64,000 nt of DNA, from positions 7,072,001-7,136,000 of the forward strand of contig NZ_AP018365.1 in assembly GCF_016756395.1 (NCBI RefSeq). The letters run 5' to 3'. Below, in pieces: positions 17,330 through 24,788 of the stretch. Both the position numbers and the translations under genes were made by a program. Under the pieces are notes generated by a model. The model saw nothing but the letters and a program-made list of their open reading frames with translations. It did no database searches and was not told the origin of the DNA. This stretch comes from Streptomyces sp. SN-593 (lineage in GTDB: Bacteria > Actinomycetota > Actinomycetes > Streptomycetales > Streptomycetaceae). Position 1 is the first letter of the stretch; each line of letters begins with the position of its first letter.

Positions 17330-18086
17330 GCTGCGCCCCGTCGTTCATCCGGCGGGCGTCAAGGACCGGCGCAGCGGGGAGCACTGGGCCGGCCGGCTGT
17401 ACATGCGCGAGGTGTCGCTGCGCATCGACCGCCACCTGGTGAACACCCGCGTCACGCCCAACCAGCTGACCTACCTGATGACCGTCTGCGGCGTGCTCGC
17501 CGCACCGGCCCTGCTGGTCCCCGGCATAGCCGGCGCCGTGCTCGGCGTGGTCGCGGTCCAGCTCTACCTGCTGCTGGACTGCGTCGACGGCGAGATCGCC
17601 CGCTGGAAGAAGCAGTACTCGCTGGCCGGCGTGTACCTCGACCGCGTCGGCGCCTACCTGACCGACGCGGCCGTGCTGGTCGGCTTCGGCATGCGCGCCG
17701 CCGACATCTGGGGCAGCGGCCGCATCGACTGGCTGTGGGCGTTCCTCGGCACCCTGGCCGCGCTCGGCGCCGTGCTGATCAAGGCGGAGACCGACCTGGT
17801 CGGCGTGGCCCGGCACCAGGGCGGGCTGCCGCCGGTCAAGGAGGCGGCCTCCGAGCTGCGCTCCTCCGGGATGGCGCTGGCCCGCCGGGCCGCCTCCGCG
17901 CTCCAGTTCCACCGGCTGGTGCTCGGCATCGAGGCGTCGATCCTCATCCTGGTGCTCGCCGTCGTCGACCAGATCCGCGGCGACCTGTTCTTCACCCGCC
18001 TCGGCGTGGCCGTGCTGGCCGCGATCGCGCTGCTCCAGACCCTCCTGCACCTCGTCTCCGTCCTCGCGTCGAGCAGGCTGAAGTGA
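17307..18086 (+). CDS. CDP-alcohol phosphotransferase family protein (atypical motif)
   Basis: A 259-residue membrane protein of the CDP-alcohol phosphotransferase family with about six helices. The signature begins normally, DCVDGEIAR (about 92-100), and the later Gly and third Asp are in place (GVYLD). The fourth Asp, the presumed catalytic base, is replaced by Ala: the sequence reads DRVGA where DxxxD is expected. An Asp four residues later (YLTD) might compensate. The first 30 residues are charged and cytosolic. It overlaps the dehydrogenase gene by 23 bases and the glycosyltransferase gene by 4 bases. It may be a partner of the first phosphotransferase, or act by a changed mechanism. Confidence 0.85.
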   Translation: MPKPSVAELRPVVHPAGVKDRRSGEHWAGRLYMREVSLRIDRHLVNTRVTPNQLTYLMTVCGVLAAPALLVPGIAGAVLGVVAVQLYLLLDCVDGEIARWKKQYSLAGVYLDRVGAYLTDAAVLVGFGMRAADIWGSGRIDWLWAFLGTLAALGAVLIKAETDLVGVARHQGGLPPVKEAASELRSSGMALARRAASALQFHRLVLGIEASILILVLAVVDQIRGDLFFTRLGVAVLAAIALLQTLLHLVSVLASSRLK

Positions 18087-18970
18087 GCGCCCCGCTGACG
18101 GTGGGTGCCGTCGTCATCACCATGGGCACCCGACCCGCGGAGCTCCAGGACCTGCTGGACTCCGTCGCCAAGCAGCAGGGCGCCCCGGTCGAGGTGGCGC
18201 TCGTCGGCAACGGCTCGCCGCTGCCGGTGATGGAGCGCGAGCACCTGCGCACCGCCGAACTGCCGGAGAACCTGGGCATCCCCGGCGGCCGCAACGTCGG
18301 GGTGGAGCTGTTCGGCCCCGGCGGCCGGGACGTCGACGTCGTCCTCTTCCTCGACGACGACGGCCTGCTGCCCGGCGACGACACCGCCGAGCTGGTCCGC
18401 CGGGCCTTCGAGCAGGACCCGGAGCTGGGCATCATCAGCTTCCGGATCGCCGACCCGGAGACCGGCGAGACCCAGCGCCGGCACGTGCCGCGGCTGCGTG
18501 CCTCGGACCCGATGCGCAACTCGCGGGTGACCACCTTCCTCGGCGGTGCCAGCGCGGTGCGCACCGAGGTCATCCGGCAGGTCGGCGCCCTGCCCGAGCA
18601 GTTCTTCTACGCCCATGAGGAGACGGATCTGGCCTGGCGTGCCCTTGACGCCGGCTGGATGATCGACTACCGCTCCGACCTGGTGCTGCTCCACCCGGCC
18701 ACCTCGCCGGCCCGGCACGCGGTCTACCACCGGCTGGTGGCCAGGAACCGGGTCTGGCTGGCCCGGCGCAACCTGCCCTGGCCCCTGGTGCCGGTGTACC
18801 TCGGCGTATGGATGGCGCTCACCTTGGCGCGCAGGCCCTCGGGCACCGCGCTGCGCGCGTGGTTCGGCGGCTTCCGGGAGGGCTGGGCCACCCCGTGCGG
18901 CCCGCGCCGCCCGATGCGCTGGCGTACGGTGTGGCGGTTGACCCGGCTGGGCCGACCCCCGATCATCTGA
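18083..18970 (+). CDS. Family 2 glycosyltransferase
   Basis: A 295-residue GT-A fold glycosyltransferase that starts with a GTG overlapping the previous stop (GTGA). The nucleotide-sugar binding strand VGAVVITMGTRPAEL (about 6-20), the NLGIPGGRNVG motif (about 60-70), the metal-binding FLDDDG (about 88-93) and the acceptor/base motif HEETDLAWRALDAGW (about 175-189) fit rhamnosyl- or galactofuranosyl-transferase-like GT2 enzymes. There is no long membrane helix except a weak hydrophobic stretch near 235-250. It would add a sugar to the polymer or lipid made by the phosphotransferases. The Wzm/Wzt export genes follow 70 bases later. Confidence 0.85.
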   Translation: MSAPLTVGAVVITMGTRPAELQDLLDSVAKQQGAPVEVALVGNGSPLPVMEREHLRTAELPENLGIPGGRNVGVELFGPGGRDVDVVLFLDDDGLLPGDDTAELVRRAFEQDPELGIISFRIADPETGETQRRHVPRLRASDPMRNSRVTTFLGGASAVRTEVIRQVGALPEQFFYAHEETDLAWRALDAGWMIDYRSDLVLLHPATSPARHAVYHRLVARNRVWLARRNLPWPLVPVYLGVWMALTLARRPSGTALRAWFGGFREGWATPCGPRRPMRWRTVWRLTRLGRPPII

Positions 18971-19041
18971 CAAGCTCGGATCTGAGAGCATCAGGCGCAG
19001 TCCGGGAACCCCTGCACCCGGCGCGCACCTTGAGGACGAAA

Positions 19042-19983
19042 GTGTCAACTGTGAGCGATACGACGCACAACGGTGCGGTCGCCGTCGGCGCCTCGCCAGT
19101 GCCCTCGGCCTTCGACGACGGCCTCAGCCCCGCCGAACTCGCCGCCAAGTACGGGTTGTCGGTCAGTGGTGCGCGGCCCGGGTTGTTGACCTACACGCGT
19201 CTGTTGTGGGGTCGTCGACATTTCATCAACGAGTTCGCGAAGGCGCGGACGGCGGCGCAGTACACGCAGGCGCGGCTGGGTCAGTTGTGGCAGGTGATGA
19301 CGCCGTTGTTGAACGCGGCGGTGTACTACCTGATCTTCGGGATCCTGATCGGTACGCATCGGGGGATCGACAACTTCATCGCGTTCCTGGTGACGGGTGT
19401 GTTCATCTTCACGTTCACGCAGTCGTCGGTGTTGAGCGGGGTGAAGTCGATCTCGGGGAATCTGGGGTTGATCCGGGCGTTGCATTTTCCGCGGGCGTCG
19501 ATGCCGATCGCGTTCACGTTGATGCAGTTGCAGCAGTTGATGATGTCGATGTTCGTGTTGCTGGCGATCGTGTTGATGACCGGTGAGGTGCCGGACGCGT
19601 CGTGGTTGTTGATGTTCCCGGCGTTGTTGTGCCAGTGGGTGTTCAACACGGGGTTGGCGTTGATCGTGGCGCGGTTGGGCAGCAAGATGACGGATCTGTC
19701 GCAGTTGATGCCGTTCATGTTGCGGACGTGGATGTACATGTCGGGGGTGATGTACAGCATCACGAAGTTGACGACGACGGCGCCGCACATCCTGCGGATC
19801 CTGTTGGATGTGAATCCGGCGGCGGTGTACATCGATCTGATGCGGTTCGCGTTGATCGATTCGGTGACGGCGGCGCAGATGCCGGCGCATGTGTGGCCGA
19901 TGGCGGTGGTGTGGGCGCTGGTCGTCGGTGTCGGTGGGTACGTGTACTTCTGGAAGGCGGAAGAGTCCTATGGCCGTGGCTGA
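19042..19983 (+). CDS. ABC-2 type polysaccharide/teichoic-acid export permease (Wzm/TagG-like)
   Basis: A 313-residue inner-membrane permease with about six helices and the ABC-2 architecture. The conserved LGQLWQVMTPLLNAAVYYLIF region (about 75-95) precedes the helices and VNPAAVYIDLMRFALI (about 260) follows them. The GTG start has GAGGA five bases upstream. It works with the overlapping ATPase gene to move a lipid-linked glycan across the membrane. Codon use is odd from about codon 40 onward: Leu is mostly TTG (about 27 of 39 by hand count), Ala is always GCG, and C-ending synonymous codons are almost absent, unlike the neighbours. Confidence 0.93.
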   Translation: MSTVSDTTHNGAVAVGASPVPSAFDDGLSPAELAAKYGLSVSGARPGLLTYTRLLWGRRHFINEFAKARTAAQYTQARLGQLWQVMTPLLNAAVYYLIFGILIGTHRGIDNFIAFLVTGVFIFTFTQSSVLSGVKSISGNLGLIRALHFPRASMPIAFTLMQLQQLMMSMFVLLAIVLMTGEVPDASWLLMFPALLCQWVFNTGLALIVARLGSKMTDLSQLMPFMLRTWMYMSGVMYSITKLTTTAPHILRILLDVNPAAVYIDLMRFALIDSVTAAQMPAHVWPMAVVWALVVGVGGYVYFWKAEESYGRG

Positions 19984-20779
19984 GCAGCCGGCGCTTCCGC
20001 CGGTGCAGGTGAGTCGTCCGATGGTGCCGACGGTGATCGTGGAGGACGTGAACATCGTCTACACGGTGTACGGGGCGGGGACGGGTAAGGGGAGTGCGTC
20101 GGCGGCGTTGGGTCGGATGCTGTCGAAGAAGCGCCGGTCGACGAACGTGCGGCGGGTGCATGCGGTGAAGAACGTGAGTTTCACGGCGTATCGGGGTGAG
20201 GCGATCGGGATCATCGGGTCGAACGGTTCGGGGAAGTCGACGTTGTTGCGGGCGATTGCGGGGTTGCTGCCGCCGGAGTCGGGGCGGATCTACACGGATG
20301 GGCAGCCGTCGTTGCTGGGGGTGAACGCGGCGTTGATGAATGATCTGACGGGGGGGACGAACGTGGTCCTGGGGGGGTTGGCGATGGGGATGTCGCGGGA
20401 GGAGGTGCGGTCGCGGTACAAGGGGATCGTGGATTTCTCGGGGATCAACGAGAAGGGTGATTTCATCTCGTTGCCGATGCGGACGTATTCGTCGGGTATG
20501 GCGGCGCGGTTGCGGTTCTCGATCGCGGCGGCGAAGGATCATGACGTGTTGATGATCGATGAGGCGTTGGCGACGGGTGACCGGGCGTTCCAGCGGCGGT
20601 CGGAGGAGCGGATCCGGGAGTTGCGGAAGGAGGCGGGGACGGTGTTCCTGGTCAGTCACAGCAACAAGTCGATCCGGGACACGTGTGAGCGGTCGATCTG
20701 GTTGGAGCACGGGGTGATGCTGATGGACGGGCCGACCGAGGACGTCCTCGCCGCCTACGAGGCGAAGACCGGCAAGTGA
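19970..20779 (+). CDS. ABC transporter ATPase for polysaccharide/teichoic-acid export (Wzt/TagH-like)
   Basis: A 269-residue ATPase that energises the permease encoded just before it (14-base overlap). Walker A is GSNGSGKST (about 84-92), the signature is the TagH/Wzt-type YSSGMAARLRF (about 171-181) instead of LSGGQ, Walker B is VLMIDEALATGD (about 192-203), and the switch His is in LVSHS. There is no C-terminal carbohydrate-binding domain, so it is the short TagH/RfbE type that does not read chain length through a polymer-binding module. The odd G-ending codon use of the permease continues through this gene until about the last 20 codons. Confidence 0.93.
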   Translation: MAVAEQPALPPVQVSRPMVPTVIVEDVNIVYTVYGAGTGKGSASAALGRMLSKKRRSTNVRRVHAVKNVSFTAYRGEAIGIIGSNGSGKSTLLRAIAGLLPPESGRIYTDGQPSLLGVNAALMNDLTGGTNVVLGGLAMGMSREEVRSRYKGIVDFSGINEKGDFISLPMRTYSSGMAARLRFSIAAAKDHDVLMIDEALATGDRAFQRRSEERIRELRKEAGTVFLVSHSNKSIRDTCERSIWLEHGVMLMDGPTEDVLAAYEAKTGK

Positions 20780-20916
20780 GGATCCGGCGGCGGGCGGGCG
20801 GCGGCTGACGTGGCGTCGGGAACCGGCCGCACCGACCCCGCGGCCGCACCTTGTCCGGCTTCGTCCGGCTCGGTCCGCCGTGCCGACCGGATCCGGGAAG
20901 TTTTTTGCCGGAACAT

Positions 20917-20945
20917 GATCCCCGCCGGATGATCCGGCGGGGATC
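20917..20945. terminator. Hairpin terminator after wzt-like gene
   Basis: A perfect 12-base stem (20917-20928 with 20934-20945) closes a 5-base loop ATGAT. It lies about 140 bases after the ATPase stop and follows a TTTTTT run. It probably separates the envelope locus from the hopanoid operon. Confidence 0.75.
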
Positions 20946-21147
20946 GGTTGTTGAGGTCGGGTGTCGCCGCCCGCCGATCGGGGGCGCGCCCCCGGCGTAC
21001 GCCGGGTAAGCCTCCGACGTAAGCTGTACCGGTGCTGGGAGCCTGCCGATGATCGATACCCGGGTACGGGTGACCGCGAGTGAGCATGCGGCGTGTCCGA
21101 AATGGGAAGTTTCGACGGGGCAGTGTAGAACGGGGGATGTGGCGGCC
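20946..21147 (+). promoter_or_regulatory. Promoter region of the hopanoid operon
   Basis: The roughly 200 bases between the terminator and the leader ORF should hold the main promoter for hpnC and the genes after it. A perfect 16-base palindrome CCCGGCGTACGCCGGG is at 20991-21006, a possible operator. A TAGAAC hexamer at 21126 could be a -10 box, but I find no convincing -35 partner. Confidence 0.4.
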
Positions 21148-21213
21148 ATGAAGATCGGGACCATCCTGCTCCGGGGCGCGCTCGCCGCCTGTGCGCCGGG
21201 AAGCCCGCGGTGA
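21148..21213 (+). CDS. Possible 21-codon leader ORF upstream of hpnC
   Basis: ATG opens a 21-residue ORF (MKIGTILLRGALAACAPGSPR). Its TGA overlaps the hpnC GTG as GTGA, so hpnC translation would be coupled to it. The peptide has a short hydrophobic run. The upstream GGGGGA is a weak, distant ribosome-binding site. It may be a leader peptide or a chance ORF; I cannot separate these from one sequence. Confidence 0.3.
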   Translation: MKIGTILLRGALAACAPGSPR

Positions 21214-22097
21214 CCGGGGACGTCGCCTCCCGTGCCGTCCTCGACAAGGCCGCGCGCGAGAACTTCCCCGTGGCACCGAGGATCCTTCCGCGCGCCTGGC
21301 GCCAGGACCTGATGGCCGTCTACGGATTCGCCCGTCTGGTGGACGACATCGGCGACGGCGACCTGGCCGACGGCGGCCGGCCCGACGCGGTCCGGCTCGG
21401 CCTGCCCGCCGAGGCGGCCGGCGACCGCCCGACGATGCTCGACGCCTTCGAGGCCGACCTGCACCGGGTGTTCGACGGCACCCCCCGGCACCCGCTGCTG
21501 CTGGAGCTGCGCCCGACCGTGCGCAAGCACCGGCTGACCCCCGAGCCCTTCCTCGGCCTCATCGCCGCCAACCGCCAGGACCAGGTGGTCAGCCGCTACG
21601 CCACCTACGGCGACCTGCTCGCCTACTGCGAGCTGTCCGCCAATCCGGTGGGCCGGCTGGTGCTCTCCATCACCGGCACCTCCACCCCGGAGCGGGTCCG
21701 GCGCTCCGACGCGGTGTGCACCGCGTTGCAGATCGTGGAGCACCTCCAGGACGTCGCGGAGGATCTCGGCAGGGACCGGGTGTACCTCCCCCAGGAGGAC
21801 ATGAAACTCTTCTCGGTGGACGAGGCCGACCTCGCCGCGCCGAGCGCGGGGGAGAAGGTACGCGAGCTGGTCGCGTTCGAAGCCGGGCGGGCCCGTGACC
21901 TGCTGGGCGAGGGCGGTGCCCTGGTCCGCAGCGTGCGGGGCCGGCTCAGACTGCTGCTGGCCGGATTCGTCGGCGGCGGTCGTGCGGCGTTGCGGGCGGT
22001 GGAGAACGCGGGGTACGACGTGCTGTCGGGTTCACCCAAGGCCACCAAGCCCGTCCTGCTGCGTGAGGTGGGGTCGACATTGCGAAGAGAGGGGTGA
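21210..22097 (+). CDS. hpnC: Hydroxysqualene synthase (squalene synthase HpnC)
   Basis: A 295-residue all-alpha prenyl-transferring enzyme of the squalene/phytoene synthase family. In the three-enzyme bacterial squalene route HpnC turns presqualene diphosphate into hydroxysqualene. The first Asp-rich motif is LVDDIGDGD (about 44-52) and the second is the LQDVAEDLGRDRVYLP region (about 180-195); both are intact. The start is the GTG coupled to the short upstream ORF. hpnD follows with a 4-base overlap, and the pair with hpnE makes the assignment firm. Soluble or membrane-associated, no signal peptide. Confidence 0.93.
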   Translation: MTGDVASRAVLDKAARENFPVAPRILPRAWRQDLMAVYGFARLVDDIGDGDLADGGRPDAVRLGLPAEAAGDRPTMLDAFEADLHRVFDGTPRHPLLLELRPTVRKHRLTPEPFLGLIAANRQDQVVSRYATYGDLLAYCELSANPVGRLVLSITGTSTPERVRRSDAVCTALQIVEHLQDVAEDLGRDRVYLPQEDMKLFSVDEADLAAPSAGEKVRELVAFEAGRARDLLGEGGALVRSVRGRLRLLLAGFVGGGRAALRAVENAGYDVLSGSPKATKPVLLREVGSTLRREG

Positions 22098-23050
22098 CCC
22101 GGACCGTGAACGGTTCAGCGCACACGTCCGGACAGGTGCTTGCTGCATACAAGTACTGTGAGACCGTGACCGGCCACGAGGCCCGCAACTTCGCCTACGG
22201 AATCCGTCTGCTGCCCACGGCGAAGCGGCAGGCGATGTCGGCGGTCTACGCCTTCTCCCGGCGGGTCGACGACATCGGGGACGGCGGGCTGCCGCCCGAG
22301 GAGAAGCTGCGCCGGCTGGAGGAGGCCCGCGGGCTGCTGCACCGCGTCGAGGCCCACGAGGTCGAGGAGGACGACACCGACCCGGTGGCGGTCGCCCTCG
22401 CCGACTCCTGCGCGGCCTTCCCGATCCCGCTGGGCGGTCTCGGCGAACTCATCGACGGCGTCCAGATGGACGTGCGGGGCGAGAGCTACGAGACCTGGGA
22501 CGACCTGGCCGTTTACTGCCGCTGTGTGGCGGGAGCTATCGGTAGGGTCTCATTGGGCGTTTTCGGCACCGTGGATGGGCACGATCACGCTCGTGCCGCC
22601 GAATACGCCGACACGCTCGGCCTCGCCCTGCAGCTCACCAACATCCTGCGCGACGTCCGCGAGGATGCCGGCAACGGACGCACCTACCTGCCTGCCCAGG
22701 ACCTCGCCAAGTTCGGCTGCGCCGAGGGCTTCCACAGCGACCTGCCGCCGGCCGGCTCCGACTTCACCGGCCTGGTCGAGTTCGAAGTGCGCCGGGCCCG
22801 CGCGCTGTTCGCCACCGGCTACCGGCTGCTGCCGATGCTCGACCGCAGGAGCGGCGCCTGTGTCGCCGCCATGGCCGGCATCTACCGGCGGCTGCTGGAG
22901 CGGTTCGCCGCCGACCCCGAGGCGGTGCTGCGCGGTCGGGTGTCCCTGCCTGGCCGGGAGAAGGCGTACGTCGCCGTCCGCGGCCTCGCCGGCCTCGACG
23001 CCCGCCGCACCGCGCGTACCCCCGTCGCCGATCCGCGGAGGGGCGTGTGA
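22094..23050 (+). CDS. hpnD: Presqualene diphosphate synthase (HpnD)
   Basis: A 318-residue squalene/phytoene synthase family enzyme that condenses two farnesyl diphosphates to presqualene diphosphate. The Asp-rich motifs are RRVDDIGDGG (about 55-64) and the ILRDVREDAGNGRTYLP region (about 182-198). The YAFSRRVDD and AVYCRCVAGAIGR segments are characteristic of HpnD. It starts at a GTG within the hpnC stop (GTGA); a second GTG four codons later is possible. The 78-codon ORF after it overlaps its stop as GTGA. Confidence 0.93.
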   Translation: MTRTVNGSAHTSGQVLAAYKYCETVTGHEARNFAYGIRLLPTAKRQAMSAVYAFSRRVDDIGDGGLPPEEKLRRLEEARGLLHRVEAHEVEEDDTDPVAVALADSCAAFPIPLGGLGELIDGVQMDVRGESYETWDDLAVYCRCVAGAIGRVSLGVFGTVDGHDHARAAEYADTLGLALQLTNILRDVREDAGNGRTYLPAQDLAKFGCAEGFHSDLPPAGSDFTGLVEFEVRRARALFATGYRLLPMLDRRSGACVAAMAGIYRRLLERFAADPEAVLRGRVSLPGREKAYVAVRGLAGLDARRTARTPVADPRRGV

Positions 23051-23283
23051 GAACGACCCGCGTGCACCAAGCGGGTTCCACCGCGCAGTCCGCCCCCGGC
23101 ACGTCCCCCGCCACGCCGCTCGCCCGGCCCGTCCGTTCCGCCCGGTCCCTCCGGCGGGCGCGGTTCCCGCGGCCGCTCGCGCACCCGTCGTCCGGCCGAG
23201 CAACCCTGCCGACGCGCCCTGCGTCACCTTCCGCGACGGCCCGCCGCACCCCGCTCGGTGCGGCCCGAGGAGAGCACGCATGA
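23047..23283 (+). CDS. Possible 78-residue ORF between hpnD and hpnE
   Basis: This frame starts at a GTG overlapping the hpnD stop (GTGA), with GGAGGGG just upstream, and ends with a TGA that overlaps the hpnE ATG (ATGA). Such double coupling is what a true operon gene would show. However, the product is Arg/Pro/Ala/Ser-rich, has no recognisable domain, and G/C third positions (about 83%) are lower than in the neighbours. It may instead be an untranslated or translated spacer that carries ribosomes to hpnE. Confidence 0.3.
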   Translation: MRTTRVHQAGSTAQSAPGTSPATPLARPVRSARSLRRARFPRPLAHPSSGRATLPTRPASPSATARRTPLGAARGEHA

Positions 23284-24788
23284 CGACCACCCGATCCGGC
23301 CCGGACGCCGGTCCGGACACCGGCCCGGCCGGGCCGGGAGCCGACCCCGCCGCGCGCGGCCGCGCGCGGCGCACCGCCGTCGTGGTCGGCGGCGGCCTGG
23401 CCGGGGTGACCGCGGCGCTCGCGCTCGCCGACGCCGGGGTCGAGGTGACCTTGACCGAGGCCCGGCCGCGGCTGGGCGGCCTCGCCTTCTCCTTCAAGCG
23501 CGGCGAGTTGACCGTGGACAACGGCCAGCACGTCTTCCTGCGCTGCTGCACCGCCTACCAGTGGTTCCTGGACCGGATCGCGGCCCGCGACCTGGTGACC
23601 CTCCAGGACCGGCTGGACGTGCCGGTCCTGGACGCGGACACCGGCAGGACCGGACGGATCGGCCGGGTGGGGCTGCCGGTCCCGCTGCACCTGGCCCCGA
23701 GCCTGCTGCGCTACCCGCACCTGTCGGTGGCCGAGCGGGCGTCGGTCGGGCGCGCCGCGCTCGCGCTGCGCGGCCTGGACCTGGACGACCCGGCCCTGGA
23801 CCGGGTCGACTTCGCCTCCTGGCTCGCCGCGCGCGGGCAGTCCGCGCGGACCGTCGAGGCGCTGTGGGACCTGGTGGCGGTGGCCACTTTGAACGCGACC
23901 TCGGCCCAGTCCTCGCTGGGCCTGGCCGCGAAGGTGTTCAAGACCGGGCTGCTGTCCGCGCCGGGCGCCGCCGACATCGGCTGGGCGGCGGTCCCGCTCG
24001 GCGACCTGCACGACGGCCGGGCCCGCGCGGCGCTGGACGCGGCCGGGGTGCGGGTACTCCTGCGGTCCCGCGCGGCCGCCCTGACGGCCCGTCCGCCGGG
24101 CGCGGACGACGGCTCCGGCGGCGACCCGGCACGTGACGTCGCCCACGCCGGGTGGTGCGTGAACGTGGAGACCGGGCCCGGCCGCGGCGAGCAACTCAAC
24201 GCCGGCACGGTGGTGTTGGCGGTGCCGCAGCACGAGGCGCACGAACTGCTGCCGGCGGGTGCGCTGGAGGAGCCGGAAAAGCTCTTGCGGATCGGGACGG
24301 CGCCGATCCTCAATGTCCATGTGATCTACGACCGGCAGGTGCTCCAGCAGCCGTTCCTGGCGGCGATCGGCAGTCCGGTCCAGTGGGTCTTCGACCGCAC
24401 CAGGAGCTCCGGGCTCACCGGCGGCGGCCAGTACGTGGCGCTGTCCCAGTCCGCCGTGCAGGACGAGATCGACCTGCCGGTGGCCGAGTTGCGCCGACGC
24501 TACCTGCCGGAGCTGGAGCGGGTGCTGCCCGCCGCCCGCGGCGCGGCCGTCCGCGACTTCTTCGTCACCCGTGAACGCACCGCGACCTTCGCGCCCACGC
24601 CGGGCGTGGGAGCCCTGCGCCCCGGGCCCGCCACCCGTGCCCCCGGCCTGTACCTGGCCGGCGCGTGGACCGCCACCGGCTGGCCCGCGACCATGGAGGG
24701 TGCGGTGCGCAGCGGCCTGCACGCCTCCCGACAAGCTTTGTCCGCCCTCGGACTGCCCTGTGAACCCGGCGTACTGGAGGCGGCATGA
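23280..24788 (+). CDS. hpnE: Hydroxysqualene dehydroxylase, FAD-dependent (HpnE)
   Basis: A 502-residue flavin amine-oxidase-fold enzyme that reduces hydroxysqualene to squalene. The FAD dinucleotide motif VVVGGGLAGVTAALALADAG (about 35-54) is followed by a Glu (TEARPRLGG), and the C-terminal FAD motif GLYLAGAWTATGWPATMEGA (about 456-475) is complete. The N-terminal 30 residues are Gly/Pro-rich and probably disordered. ATG is chosen because GAGGAGAG lies upstream. It completes the squalene trio with hpnC and hpnD. Its stop overlaps the next ATG (ATGA). Confidence 0.92.
   Translation: MTTTRSGPDAGPDTGPAGPGADPAARGRARRTAVVVGGGLAGVTAALALADAGVEVTLTEARPRLGGLAFSFKRGELTVDNGQHVFLRCCTAYQWFLDRIAARDLVTLQDRLDVPVLDADTGRTGRIGRVGLPVPLHLAPSLLRYPHLSVAERASVGRAALALRGLDLDDPALDRVDFASWLAARGQSARTVEALWDLVAVATLNATSAQSSLGLAAKVFKTGLLSAPGAADIGWAAVPLGDLHDGRARAALDAAGVRVLLRSRAAALTARPPGADDGSGGDPARDVAHAGWCVNVETGPGRGEQLNAGTVVLAVPQHEAHELLPAGALEEPEKLLRIGTAPILNVHVIYDRQVLQQPFLAAIGSPVQWVFDRTRSSGLTGGGQYVALSQSAVQDEIDLPVAELRRRYLPELERVLPAARGAAVRDFFVTRERTATFAPTPGVGALRPGPATRAPGLYLAGAWTATGWPATMEGAVRSGLHASRQALSALGLPCEPGVLEAA

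Noticed and set aside
19045..20055. Antisense open frames opposite the Wzm-like gene
   Set aside because: They result from the unusual G-ending codons on the plus strand, which remove stops on the other strand. Their products are His/Arg/Gln-rich without domains.
19155..20720. Recent horizontal transfer as the sure cause of the codon island
   Set aside because: The block stays GC-rich, the proteins are normal family members, and the change starts and ends inside genes. Gene conversion or selection on codons is equally possible.
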